DNA of 20,394 bases from an uncultured Clostridia bacterium (GTDB taxonomy: Bacteria > Bacillota > Clostridia > Peptostreptococcales > Acidaminobacteraceae): positions 1 through 20,394 of the forward strand of contig CAMFGQ010000009.1 in NCBI GenBank assembly GCA_945950065.1. The letters are read 5' to 3'. The notes under the pieces were generated by a model. It made no database searches, was not told the origin of the DNA, and was given only the letters and a program-made list of their open reading frames with translations. Below are positions 12,066 to 18,769 of the stretch, in pieces. The stretch's first letter is position 1; every line of letters starts with the position of its first letter. Made by a program: the position numbers and the translations under genes.

Positions 12066-14900
12066 ATGATTAAAGCAATTGTATACACATCAGAAACAGG
12101 TTATACAAAAGAGTATGCTCGGCTTCTAGCAGAAGAAACATCTCTACCTTACTATGAACTCGGTAGCCAAGAAGTAAAAAGAGGAGAACCGATCATTTAT
12201 CTTGGGTGGCTTTTCGCGGGTGGAGTCAAGGGCTATAAAGAGGCAAATAAGAACTTTGACGTAAAGGGACTTTGTGGTGTAGGTATGGGTCCTGTGACTC
12301 CGGCTTCAAAAGATGTTCTTCGTAAAAAGAACAATGTTCCACTAGGAACAGAAGTCTTCTATCTGCGCGGTGGCTTTGACATGAATAAACTCAGTGGCTC
12401 AAACAAAGCCATTATGAGCGTGAAAGTCAAACAGATAGAGAAGGGACTCAGCTCAAAAACAACATTAACAGAGGAACAAGCCTTTACATTAAAAATGGTG
12501 AGAGATGGTGCAAGTGATGTCAGCAAGGAAAATCTTTCTGAGGTCACAAACTGGGTGATCAGTCAGCAGAAAATCGCAGAAGATGTTCTAGGAGCAAGAG
12601 TGCCATCTAGGAGGAAAGAGGAGGATATGAAAAGGGATCAACTCATTCAAAATCTTGTAGATAGTTATGGTAACTGGATGAGGGAAGAAAGCATTAAACC
12701 CTGTAAGGGTGCAGCTAGGATGACAAAGGAACTTTACCCTTATGATCATCTTTTCTCTCCCATTAAGATTAACCGTATGACCGTAAAAAACCGGCTTGTC
12801 ATGGCACCTATGGGAAATATCAGCATGGCAGAAGAGACAGGTAGACCTAATGATAAAATGCTGGAATATTTCTTTGACAGAGCAAAAGGTGGTGTTGGAC
12901 TTCTTACAACGGGACTGATTCCTATCAGCCATGGCATTGATAACTCCGTAACTGAACTTGGAAAACTTTCGTATTTTCCAAGAATTGACAGGAGTAGAAC
13001 CGTCCTTGCTGGCTGGAGAGATCTTGCAAAAGGCTGCCACGCCTATGGTAGCAAAATCTTCATTCAACTTACAGCAGGTCTAGGACGCGTTGGAAATCCC
13101 GAATGCCTTGTTAAGCAGTATAAATTTCCAGTCTCTGCCTCAGTCAATCCCAACTACTATATTTCTGAGATTCCCTGTATGCCACTGACAGACTGGTCTC
13201 TTAAGAAGATCGTCAAAAATATGGGACAGGGAGCAGCAGATGCAATGCACTGTGGTCTTGATGGCGTTTATCTACATGGTCATGAAGGTTATCTACTTGA
13301 TCAATTGACAAGCCCAGCCTTCAATAGAAGAAAGATAGGTCGCTATGCAGATTGGCAGCGTTTTGGCATTGATATCATCAAAGAAATTAGAAGAAGAGTT
13401 GGACCACATTATCCGATAATGTATAGGATTGACCTTTCTCTTGCACTAAATGAAACCTATGGAAGAGAGATGTATCGCAGCAAAATCCTCAGCAAATTTA
13501 GAAATGGCCGTACTATTGCTGATACGCTGAACTATATGGAAAATCTCGTAAAAGCTGGCGTCGACATCTTTGATGTGGATCTTGGTTGCTATGATAACTG
13601 GTGGTTACCTCATCCTCCATCAGGAATGCCAGCCGGATGTTTCCTTGATATTTCAAGAGTGGCAAAGGAATATTTTGCAGCAAGAAAGATCAAATCCAAT
13701 GCAGGCGTAGAGGTTCCCATCGTTGCTGTTGGAAAACTAGGCTATCCTGATGTTGCTGAACAAGCGCTTCGAGATGGTGATGCAGATATGATCATGCTTG
13801 GAAGACCTCTTCTTTCCGATGCTGAGTGGTGCAATAAGGCCTTTGCAGGAAAAGTAGAAGAGATCAGACCGTGTATTGGATGTCAGGAAGGCTGTATCAA
13901 TGAGTTTGTCGAGGGTGGGCATCCACAGTGTGCCGTCAATCCAAGAACAGGCTTTGAAGATGTGCTTCCACTAAATCCAGATCCAGCTCAGAAAAAGAAA
14001 AAAATTGCCGTTGTTGGTGGTGGACCTGCTGGAATTGTCTTTGCAGTTCAAGCTGCAGAACGCGGTCATGAAGTGGAGCTCTTTGAAAAGACTAAGAAAC
14101 TCGGTGGAAGAATTGTTCCAGGATGTATTCCAAAGGTTAAATTCGACATTGAAAATTATCTGATCTATCTTGAGCATCGCGTCAAAGAAACGAAAAAATC
14201 CAAGAAACTCAAAGTTCATATGGGTAAAGCCGTGACCACGGAAGATCTTAAAGAAGCCAAATACGATGCTGTCGTCTTTGCAACAGGAACAAGGGATATT
14301 GATCCTCCATTCCCTGGAAAAGAAGAAGCTAAAGTCCTTCAAGCAACAGATCTACTCTTAAAACCAGAACTCCTTGAAGATGCCAAGAAAATTGTCGTCG
14401 TTGGAGGAGGCGTTGTCGGTATGGAAACTGCCTACTGGCTACGTTATGAACAAAATCGAGATGTGACAGTTGTGGAGATGATTCCAGAAATCATGAAGGG
14501 TGTCTGTACCGCAAACCGTGGTCATCTCATTCATTATTTTGAAAAAGCAGGCGGAAAGATCATCAACTGCGCCAAGGTAACAGCATTAGGAGCAGGAAAA
14601 GTGACCATAGAAAGAAATGTCAGCAAGAATGTTCCTAATCCTTATAATACTTGGCAGCCACTTCTTCCCGACAATATCGAAAACCCTCTAGCTAAAAAAC
14701 CTGGGGAAGAGACAAGAGTTCAAGACTTAAAAGCTGATCTTGTTGTCCTTGCTATGGGTGGTAGAGCAGACGAGAGTCCTTTCTATGAAGCACAAAAAGA
14801 AAAAGTTGCTCCAGAACTCTACAACATTGGTGATAGCTTTATCGGTGGTAAAGTTCATGAGGCAACGAAAGCTGCTTATCGCTTAGCCATTAGAATCTAA
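12066..14900 (+). CDS. Flavodoxin-like domain fused to Fe-S/FMN/FAD old-yellow-enzyme (2,4-dienoyl-CoA reductase type)
   Basis: A 944-residue fusion. Residues 1-165 resemble a flavodoxin (phosphate-loop-like YTSETGYTKEYA at 7-18). A helical link follows, then an OYE TIM barrel from about 224 to 595 (NRLVMAPMG, 242-250; HGHEGYLLDQ at 404-413; GRPLL at 579). Four cluster cysteines follow at 603, 606, 610 and 622 (CIGCQEGC, then QC before AVNP). An FAD domain has GGGPAG at 651-656 and an NAD(P) domain has GGGVVG at 780-785. The body is the 2,4-dienoyl-CoA reductase/enoate reductase/BaiCD-BaiH type, which moves hydride from NAD(P)H through FAD, [4Fe-4S] and FMN to an activated C=C bond. The flavodoxin part may deliver or accept single electrons. 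It is last in the operon, 8 nt after small membrane protein 2. It probably reduces the enoyl product of A/B, or supplies electrons to the activators. The substrate is not identifiable. Confidence 0.82.
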   Translation: MIKAIVYTSETGYTKEYARLLAEETSLPYYELGSQEVKRGEPIIYLGWLFAGGVKGYKEANKNFDVKGLCGVGMGPVTPASKDVLRKKNNVPLGTEVFYLRGGFDMNKLSGSNKAIMSVKVKQIEKGLSSKTTLTEEQAFTLKMVRDGASDVSKENLSEVTNWVISQQKIAEDVLGARVPSRRKEEDMKRDQLIQNLVDSYGNWMREESIKPCKGAARMTKELYPYDHLFSPIKINRMTVKNRLVMAPMGNISMAEETGRPNDKMLEYFFDRAKGGVGLLTTGLIPISHGIDNSVTELGKLSYFPRIDRSRTVLAGWRDLAKGCHAYGSKIFIQLTAGLGRVGNPECLVKQYKFPVSASVNPNYYISEIPCMPLTDWSLKKIVKNMGQGAADAMHCGLDGVYLHGHEGYLLDQLTSPAFNRRKIGRYADWQRFGIDIIKEIRRRVGPHYPIMYRIDLSLALNETYGREMYRSKILSKFRNGRTIADTLNYMENLVKAGVDIFDVDLGCYDNWWLPHPPSGMPAGCFLDISRVAKEYFAARKIKSNAGVEVPIVAVGKLGYPDVAEQALRDGDADMIMLGRPLLSDAEWCNKAFAGKVEEIRPCIGCQEGCINEFVEGGHPQCAVNPRTGFEDVLPLNPDPAQKKKKIAVVGGGPAGIVFAVQAAERGHEVELFEKTKKLGGRIVPGCIPKVKFDIENYLIYLEHRVKETKKSKKLKVHMGKAVTTEDLKEAKYDAVVFATGTRDIDPPFPGKEEAKVLQATDLLLKPELLEDAKKIVVVGGGVVGMETAYWLRYEQNRDVTVVEMIPEIMKGVCTANRGHLIHYFEKAGGKIINCAKVTALGAGKVTIERNVSKNVPNPYNTWQPLLPDNIENPLAKKPGEETRVQDLKADLVVLAMGGRADESPFYEAQKEKVAPELYNIGDSFIGGKVHEATKAAYRLAIRI
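12609..12629 (+). promoter_or_regulatory. Internal ribosome-binding sites and ATG in the flavodoxin-OYE fusion
   Basis: Two Shine-Dalgarno-like runs, AGGAGG (12609-12614) and GAGGAGG (12618-12624), precede an in-frame ATG at 12627 (Met188), exactly at the boundary between the flavodoxin part and the OYE part. They are encoded within an Arg-Arg-Lys-Glu-Glu-Asp stretch. The second is very close to the ATG (2 nt), and the first is 12 nt away. They may give a separate 757-residue OYE protein, or be a relic of two formerly separate genes. Confidence 0.55.
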
Positions 14901-14953
14901 GTGAAAGTAAGTGAATAGCTGTATGAATTAAGGGTCGCTTAGCGACCCTTAAT
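14887..14953 (+). repeat. 67-bp imperfect direct repeat, left copy, with terminator-like hairpin
   Basis: It covers the last codons of the flavoprotein gene, a CTAAGTGAAAGTAAGTGAATAG stretch (read 14896-14917) and a hairpin at 14927-14953 with 12-bp arms around TTAAGGGTCGC and a TTA loop. It reappears at 16774-16840 with about six differences and one shifted base. The hairpin probably ends the big operon, although the tail (TCTCTCTT) is not a clean T-run. Confidence 0.8.
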
Positions 14954-14983
14954 CTCTCTTAAGATCAATCGATGATGATTAGG

Positions 14984-15929
14984 TTAAATTTGTTTTTGCA
15001 AAAGTTTCCAGAGCACCATAGGATGATTTTGAATTCGGGCTAAGATCTCTTCTGAGTCAAAGAGAAGTTCGGGTCGAAATGATTTTTCTATAAATGCATG
15101 AAGGTATTCTTCTTCTTGATTCTCCATTCTGAGCACTTCTTCAAGCCAAGCCATAACCTCAGATTTCACTGTAAAAAGGTCAAAGTTTTCCTTTTTTCGT
15201 AGAACTGGAAATAGGTCTGATTTGATCTGCTTTTGAGTAATTTGATTTATAGACTCAAAATTAAAAGGAATCATTGGCGAGTTCGTGCTAATAGAGGAGT
15301 AAAAGACGGTACATTTTCTCAGCAGGTTTTTTGGGGATTATCTATTATTCCGGATCTTATCAGACGATAGATATCGTAAAGATCTCGTGCTGCTGTTCTG
15401 TTGACAAGCGCGACAATTTTGCTTGCGAATATTTCTATTGGGAACATAAAAAAGTTTGGGTTCCCAGGAAGTTCGAATAGGAGTTTTATCAATAGGGAGA
15501 AGATGGCAACGAAGCATATAGTTAATTTCAATCTTGATATTATCTTTCATCCCTCCAGTGTTTTCGTACTCAAAAAACGAAAGAATCCTAGGCATGGGAT
15601 AATTTAGACTTATGGCTTAGTAAATAGCCGTTTGCATTCATGTATTTCTTTATTCGATCATTAATCAAATATCGAGAAGATAGCATTTCGTCTCGTGTCA
15701 TATCTTCAGTAAAATCTAAATCAATATCTACAGATAAACGAGGCAATTCAAAAATCGTAAGGTTAATAGCTGTACCGCCTTTAAGCGCTAGTGTTTGCCC
15801 AAGGAGCGAATCGTTATCAATAAAATTTAAGACATCAGTCAATCGACAGATTTTTTCGAAGGTATCACGTACAAAACCAAGATCATTCGCTTCTTTTCCT
15901 AAAGTTTTTTTATCCCACTTAAGTATCAT
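14984..15929 (-). pseudogene. abiEii: Broken AbiEii-type nucleotidyltransferase toxin
   Basis: The remains of a full-length AbiEii (DUF1814, nucleotidyltransferase-like) toxin, spread over three frames on the - strand. The intact start has MILKWDKKTLG and the catalytic region LALKGGTAINL followed by DIDLDF. Further down are IKIEINYMLRCHLLP, then EIFASKIVALVNRTAARDLYDIY (two pieces of the family core), and a C-terminus with HPMVLWKLL. Lesions: an in-frame TAG just after KSKLSHA, where a Leu is expected before DSFVF; a frameshift at a T6 run straight after; another at a T6 run before FPIEIF; and one at an A6 run after SGIIDNPQ. The preferred start is the ATG at 15929 with GGGAG upstream, overlapping the antitoxin stop. 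It is almost certainly inactive as read. Sequencing indels in the homopolymers could explain the frameshifts but not the nonsense codon. Confidence 0.85.
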
Positions 15930-16689
15930 GTATAGCTCCCTTTTCAATGATAGTGATTATGCTTTCGGGCGCGTATAGTTTCCAATCCTCCTGCAGGACA
16001 AAACTTTTGTAAAGCGAATCTTTTTCTGTATAGAGATATTGTTTTGATTGTGGAACTCTGCTTTTACAGTAATCAAAGAATTCTTTGTCAATTCCCAGTT
16101 GCTTTGAAAATTCGCTAAGGATGTATCCGGTTTTTTGATAAAGATTGGATTGATTGTATTCATCGAGAAATTGAATAAGTTTGTCCTGTTTAAGAGAGGG
16201 AATCATCATGATACATCGTATCAGTTCTTCCAATCCGCCATATCTATTAAAGAAATAGATATTATCTATAACGGTTCTTTCTAGACTAGTGACTTTAATG
16301 CCTGAGTTTGTTTTAACAATACCAGAGCTTATCTTTGGAGAAATTCTTGTATAGTCAATTCCATCATAATTAAAATTAGAAAATCTAGTTTTTGCTGCCA
16401 CGTAGATTTCGTGAAAAACCTGATTTGCAAAACCGTAGTATTCAAAGGCGCTGTGTAAAGCTATACAAGAGTCTTCGGAAATATTTGAAGCTATCTGAAA
16501 TCGATTTGCTATAGATTGTTTTGTTTCAAAGCTAATTGCTGTATAAAGATCGCGTCGGATGCGATCGATATATCCCGCCTTAGTATACTCATAGAGTATT
16601 GAATGAGCAGCAGATTCGGAACCAGCTAGTTCAACAACATCCTTCCTAGAAAAAACCGCCATTTGCATAAGCTTTTCTAAATATTTCAT
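15919..16689 (-). CDS. abiEi: AbiEi-type antitoxin with N-terminal winged helix
   Basis: A 256-residue protein. The N-terminal winged helix-turn-helix (about residues 5-55, FSRKDVVELAGSE then GYIDRIRRDLYT) and a C-terminal region containing SLERTVIDN at about 145-153 are typical of AbiEi antitoxins of type IV AbiE systems (phage abortive infection). These repress their own operon and counter the AbiEii nucleotidyltransferase without direct binding. The gene is intact. GGAGGTG precedes the ATG. The last codons overlap the toxin start, as usual for the pair. Upstream lies a promoter with an inverted repeat that this protein likely binds. Because the toxin is broken, the antitoxin may persist as a decaying remnant, a plain regulator, or a guard against a related toxin elsewhere. 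Confidence 0.85.
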   Translation of the reverse strand: MKYLEKLMQMAVFSRKDVVELAGSESAAHSILYEYTKAGYIDRIRRDLYTAISFETKQSIANRFQIASNISEDSCIALHSAFEYYGFANQVFHEIYVAAKTRFSNFNYDGIDYTRISPKISSGIVKTNSGIKVTSLERTVIDNIYFFNRYGGLEELIRCIMMIPSLKQDKLIQFLDEYNQSNLYQKTGYILSEFSKQLGIDKEFFDYCKSRVPQSKQYLYTEKDSLYKSFVLQEDWKLYAPESIITIIEKGAIHDT

Positions 16690-16707
16690 CCCATCACCTC
16701 CATTTGT

Positions 16708-16737
16708 ATTTTAACACAGAACATTTTCCATTACCAA
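16708..16737 (-). promoter_or_regulatory. abiE promoter
   Basis: On the - strand: TTGGTA (16737-16732), an 18-nt spacer and TAAAAT (16713-16708), about 20 nt before the antitoxin ATG. It is covered by the inverted repeat listed next. Confidence 0.55.
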
Positions 16738-16747
16738 TGTTGTGTGT
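16714..16747. promoter_or_regulatory. Inverted-repeat operator for AbiEi autoregulation
   Basis: ACACAGAACATT (16714-16725) and AATGTTGTGTGT (16736-16747) are inverted repeats with 11 of 12 matching positions and a 10-nt gap. One arm abuts the -10 and the other overlaps the -35. AbiEi proteins are known to repress by binding inverted repeats at the promoter. Confidence 0.65.
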
Positions 16748-16773
16748 AAAAACCAAAAAGGAACACTGCTGAT

Positions 16774-16840
16774 CCATTTGAATCTAAGTGAGAGTAAGTG
16801 AATAGTGTATGACTTAAGGGTCGCCTAGGCGACCCTTAAG
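16774..16840 (+). repeat. 67-bp imperfect direct repeat, right copy, with perfect 28-bp palindrome
   Basis: A copy of 14887-14953. The 28-bp palindrome at 16813-16840 has arms beginning CTTAAGGGTCGCC. Relative to the left copy the outer stem pair changed from A-T to C-G and an extra C-G pair closes the loop, so pairing is kept. It is followed by no T-run and no adjacent gene end. The 16841-17017 stretch beyond it holds no gene that I can see. Confidence 0.8.
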
Positions 16841-17017
16841 TTCTAGAGCATAACCAAGCGATATGCTATAACGATAACCAAAAAGAGTTAAGCTCTACAA
16901 TAAAGTAGATAAGGCTTCTACATGAAGCGAATGATCTATCTGCGGGCTTCTTTATCTCTTACTCAAGATCCTTAAGCCAAACTGCTTAGCCAAAGGACAA
17001 CAGAATCAAGAGGAAAA

Positions 17018-17054
17018 GAAAAAAAGATGGGGTTCCTTGAAAGGAGCCCCATCT
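17018..17054 (-). terminator. Rho-independent terminator of the M20 peptidase gene
   Basis: On the - strand a stem of about 13 bp (AGATGGGG paired with CCCCATCT at its base, 17054-17025) is followed by T7 (17024-17018). It begins 8 nt after the stop codon. Confidence 0.88.
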
Positions 17055-17061
17055 CTAAGTC

Positions 17062-18723
17062 CTAGTCAAGAAGAGAGAGGATAGTATGGTAACTGATATT
17101 TGGGACATTGTGGAAAGTCTGCCATTTATCTACACGCTCAGTTAGCATATGTCCATCTTTACCAAAGCTTCCGATGTTCACTACGGGCACATTAATCTGA
17201 AGGATCTTTTCGACTTCATGGACATATTTGGTTGTGTAGGAAGGCATGTTTCTTCTTAGCCTCTCGATGGCTTCTTCACTATCGCAGACTGCCATAAAGC
17301 TTGAATCGGAGATATAGGGATAGAATCTTCTTGTTTTGATGCTCCGCTTAGCGTGGGGCTGAACCAGCTCTAGGGCTTTGTCTACGCTTTCAAGGAGGGC
17401 TTTTTCCTTAGGAGTCTCACCAGTTGTTTCTACTCGAGCATTGTAGATGGAGCCAAAGTAGATGACGACAAAAGGAGATTTATCCTTGAGCTTACTCTGT
17501 GCGAATTTAGCAACTTCATGAGAGTAGAGACGTAGATCAAGAGCAGGTTGTTCTTTGTGCAGCATTTCTTTAAATGCATGCAGTTCATCAAGAAAAGTCT
17601 TGTCTTGATTAAGAAGTTCTTCAACAAGCTCTTCCCAAGTAAAGACCCTAGTCCTCCAAGGTAGTGAAGAAGGAGGAATTTCAGCAAGCTCACAGTAAGC
17701 ATCATAGCGCGACTGAAGCAGGGTGACGGTTTCATCATAGGAAGCGATGACCATCTCCTTGAAAAGCCTCAGCACATCAGCAGGACTTCTTCCATGGGAG
17801 AAGACATTGTAGTAGGATAGAGTATTCAGCGCAGTCTGCACCGTGTATTCCGGCTTTGAATCCGACTGTTTTAGGGAGATCGGTGGGAGGGTGGTTTCAC
17901 CCTGTGCCTTATCGCTAAAAAGGGGATTCAGACTGACATTCTTCGTAATCATTGCCGTAAGAAGATTTGGGTCAAAGGCTGCAAAGGACTGACCGACATG
18001 GGCTTCTTTTCCAAAGACACTGCAACAGGGAAGTAGTTTTCCAATACTTCCGTGGTAGATATAACAGTTTTTATCTTCTGGTGAGTGATTGGTGGAATAG
18101 TCAGCATTGATGCAGGCAATATACTCTAAGCCCTCTTTTTCCCTTAGTTCAACCAAAAGATCAAGTGCAGTAATGACGCCTTTAGAATTATCTTCTTCAT
18201 CGCATTCATGAATAGCGATAAGATTTCCTTTAAGCTCTTCAGGATGTTCACTAAAGTAGCTAATCAGAGCCATATGGCCTGCTACGCCTGCTTTCATATC
18301 CAGAGCTCCACGTCCAAACATATACTTTCCAGATTCCATATCATCGAGAATTTCTTTTGATAAGACAAAGTGCTTTTTTAGGATTTCGGGGAGTTCATCT
18401 GGCTTTGTGGCATAGTCTTTATACTCACCGAAGTCTTCCACACCAACCGTATCAATATGCCCAAGTAGAATGACGGTTTTTTTGCTTCCGCCATCCTTTG
18501 TTCCCTTTACATAACTGATGGCATTATGACGATCCACAAAATCCTTCTTTGTCTTTTGATAGATGACTCTTTCTGGATGCTGTTTAAAATAAGCGAGTTT
18601 AAGATAGTAATCACAGATGAATTTGGCAATCTCTGTTTCTTCTCCCGGTGCTTTGTTGATGCTGGAGATGGAGACGAGTTCTTTTGTGAGTTCTTCTACT
18701 TCCTGATAACAGTTTAAGAGCAT
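17062..18723 (-). CDS. M20-family metallopeptidase/amidohydrolase, RocB-like
   Basis: A 553-residue cytosolic di-zinc hydrolase (numbering from the ATG at 18723). Metal-ligand motifs are in the expected order: GHIDTVG (His89, Asp91), GRGALDMKAG (bridging Asp142), CDEEDNS (general base Glu176 and ligand Glu177), NADYS (Asp208) and a late GKDGHML (His525). The length and the large inserts, longer than DapE/ArgE/PepT at about 370-410 residues, match the RocB 'arginine utilization' group, whose substrate is not firmly known. The start is moved in from 18792 because AAAGGAG sits ideally before the inner ATG, and the extra N-terminal segment (a Lys-Thr run) would be translated from the hairpin and the symporter's end. 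It lies 47 nt downstream of the symporter, which suggests uptake plus hydrolysis of an amino acid derivative or peptide. Confidence 0.85.
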   Translation of the reverse strand: MLLNCYQEVEELTKELVSISSINKAPGEETEIAKFICDYYLKLAYFKQHPERVIYQKTKKDFVDRHNAISYVKGTKDGGSKKTVILLGHIDTVGVEDFGEYKDYATKPDELPEILKKHFVLSKEILDDMESGKYMFGRGALDMKAGVAGHMALISYFSEHPEELKGNLIAIHECDEEDNSKGVITALDLLVELREKEGLEYIACINADYSTNHSPEDKNCYIYHGSIGKLLPCCSVFGKEAHVGQSFAAFDPNLLTAMITKNVSLNPLFSDKAQGETTLPPISLKQSDSKPEYTVQTALNTLSYYNVFSHGRSPADVLRLFKEMVIASYDETVTLLQSRYDAYCELAEIPPSSLPWRTRVFTWEELVEELLNQDKTFLDELHAFKEMLHKEQPALDLRLYSHEVAKFAQSKLKDKSPFVVIYFGSIYNARVETTGETPKEKALLESVDKALELVQPHAKRSIKTRRFYPYISDSSFMAVCDSEEAIERLRRNMPSYTTKYVHEVEKILQINVPVVNIGSFGKDGHMLTERVDKWQTFHNVPNISYHTILSLLD

Positions 18724-18739
18724 TTCTTCTCCTTTGTAT

Positions 18740-18765
18740 AAACCCACCTTTTTAGGGGTGGGTTT
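18740..18765. terminator. Hairpin between symporter and peptidase genes
   Basis: Arms AAACCCACC and GGTGGGTTT close an 8-nt loop. On the - strand only TTTATACA follows, a poor T-tract, so it may partly terminate, or tune the ratio of peptidase to symporter, rather than stop transcription. Confidence 0.5.
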
Positions 18766-18769
18766 TGTC

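Noticed and set aside
12066..14900. Identification as a bilirubin reductase (BilR fused to its flavodoxin-like partner BilS)
   Set aside because: The architecture is similar, but the active-site stretch reads HGHEGYLLDQ, the general enoate-reductase/BaiCD-type form, not the HGDR-type motif I remember for BilR. The neighbours also point elsewhere.
14954..14983. Possible short gene or RNA between the left repeat and the toxin remnant
   Set aside because: Only 30 nt with no structure or start signal.
15338..15595. Separate small protein genes within the AbiEii region
   Set aside because: The open frames here are pieces of one toxin gene in different frames. Their sequences join into the AbiEii core when single-base indels are corrected.
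15588..15620. Amber TAG in abiEii read as pyrrolysine, or the T6 runs as programmed frameshifts
   Set aside because: The TAG stands where a Leu codon (TTG) is expected, and three separate frame changes are needed. Decay is the simpler reading.
14887..16840. Composite transposon or integrative element around AbiE
   Set aside because: No transposase, integrase or tRNA attachment site lies between or next to the repeats.
16841..17017. Possible small RNA or gene in the AbiE-peptidase gap
   Set aside because: Only weak, partial inverted repeats (AGATAA/TTATCT around GGCTTC) and no coding signal. Nothing supportable.
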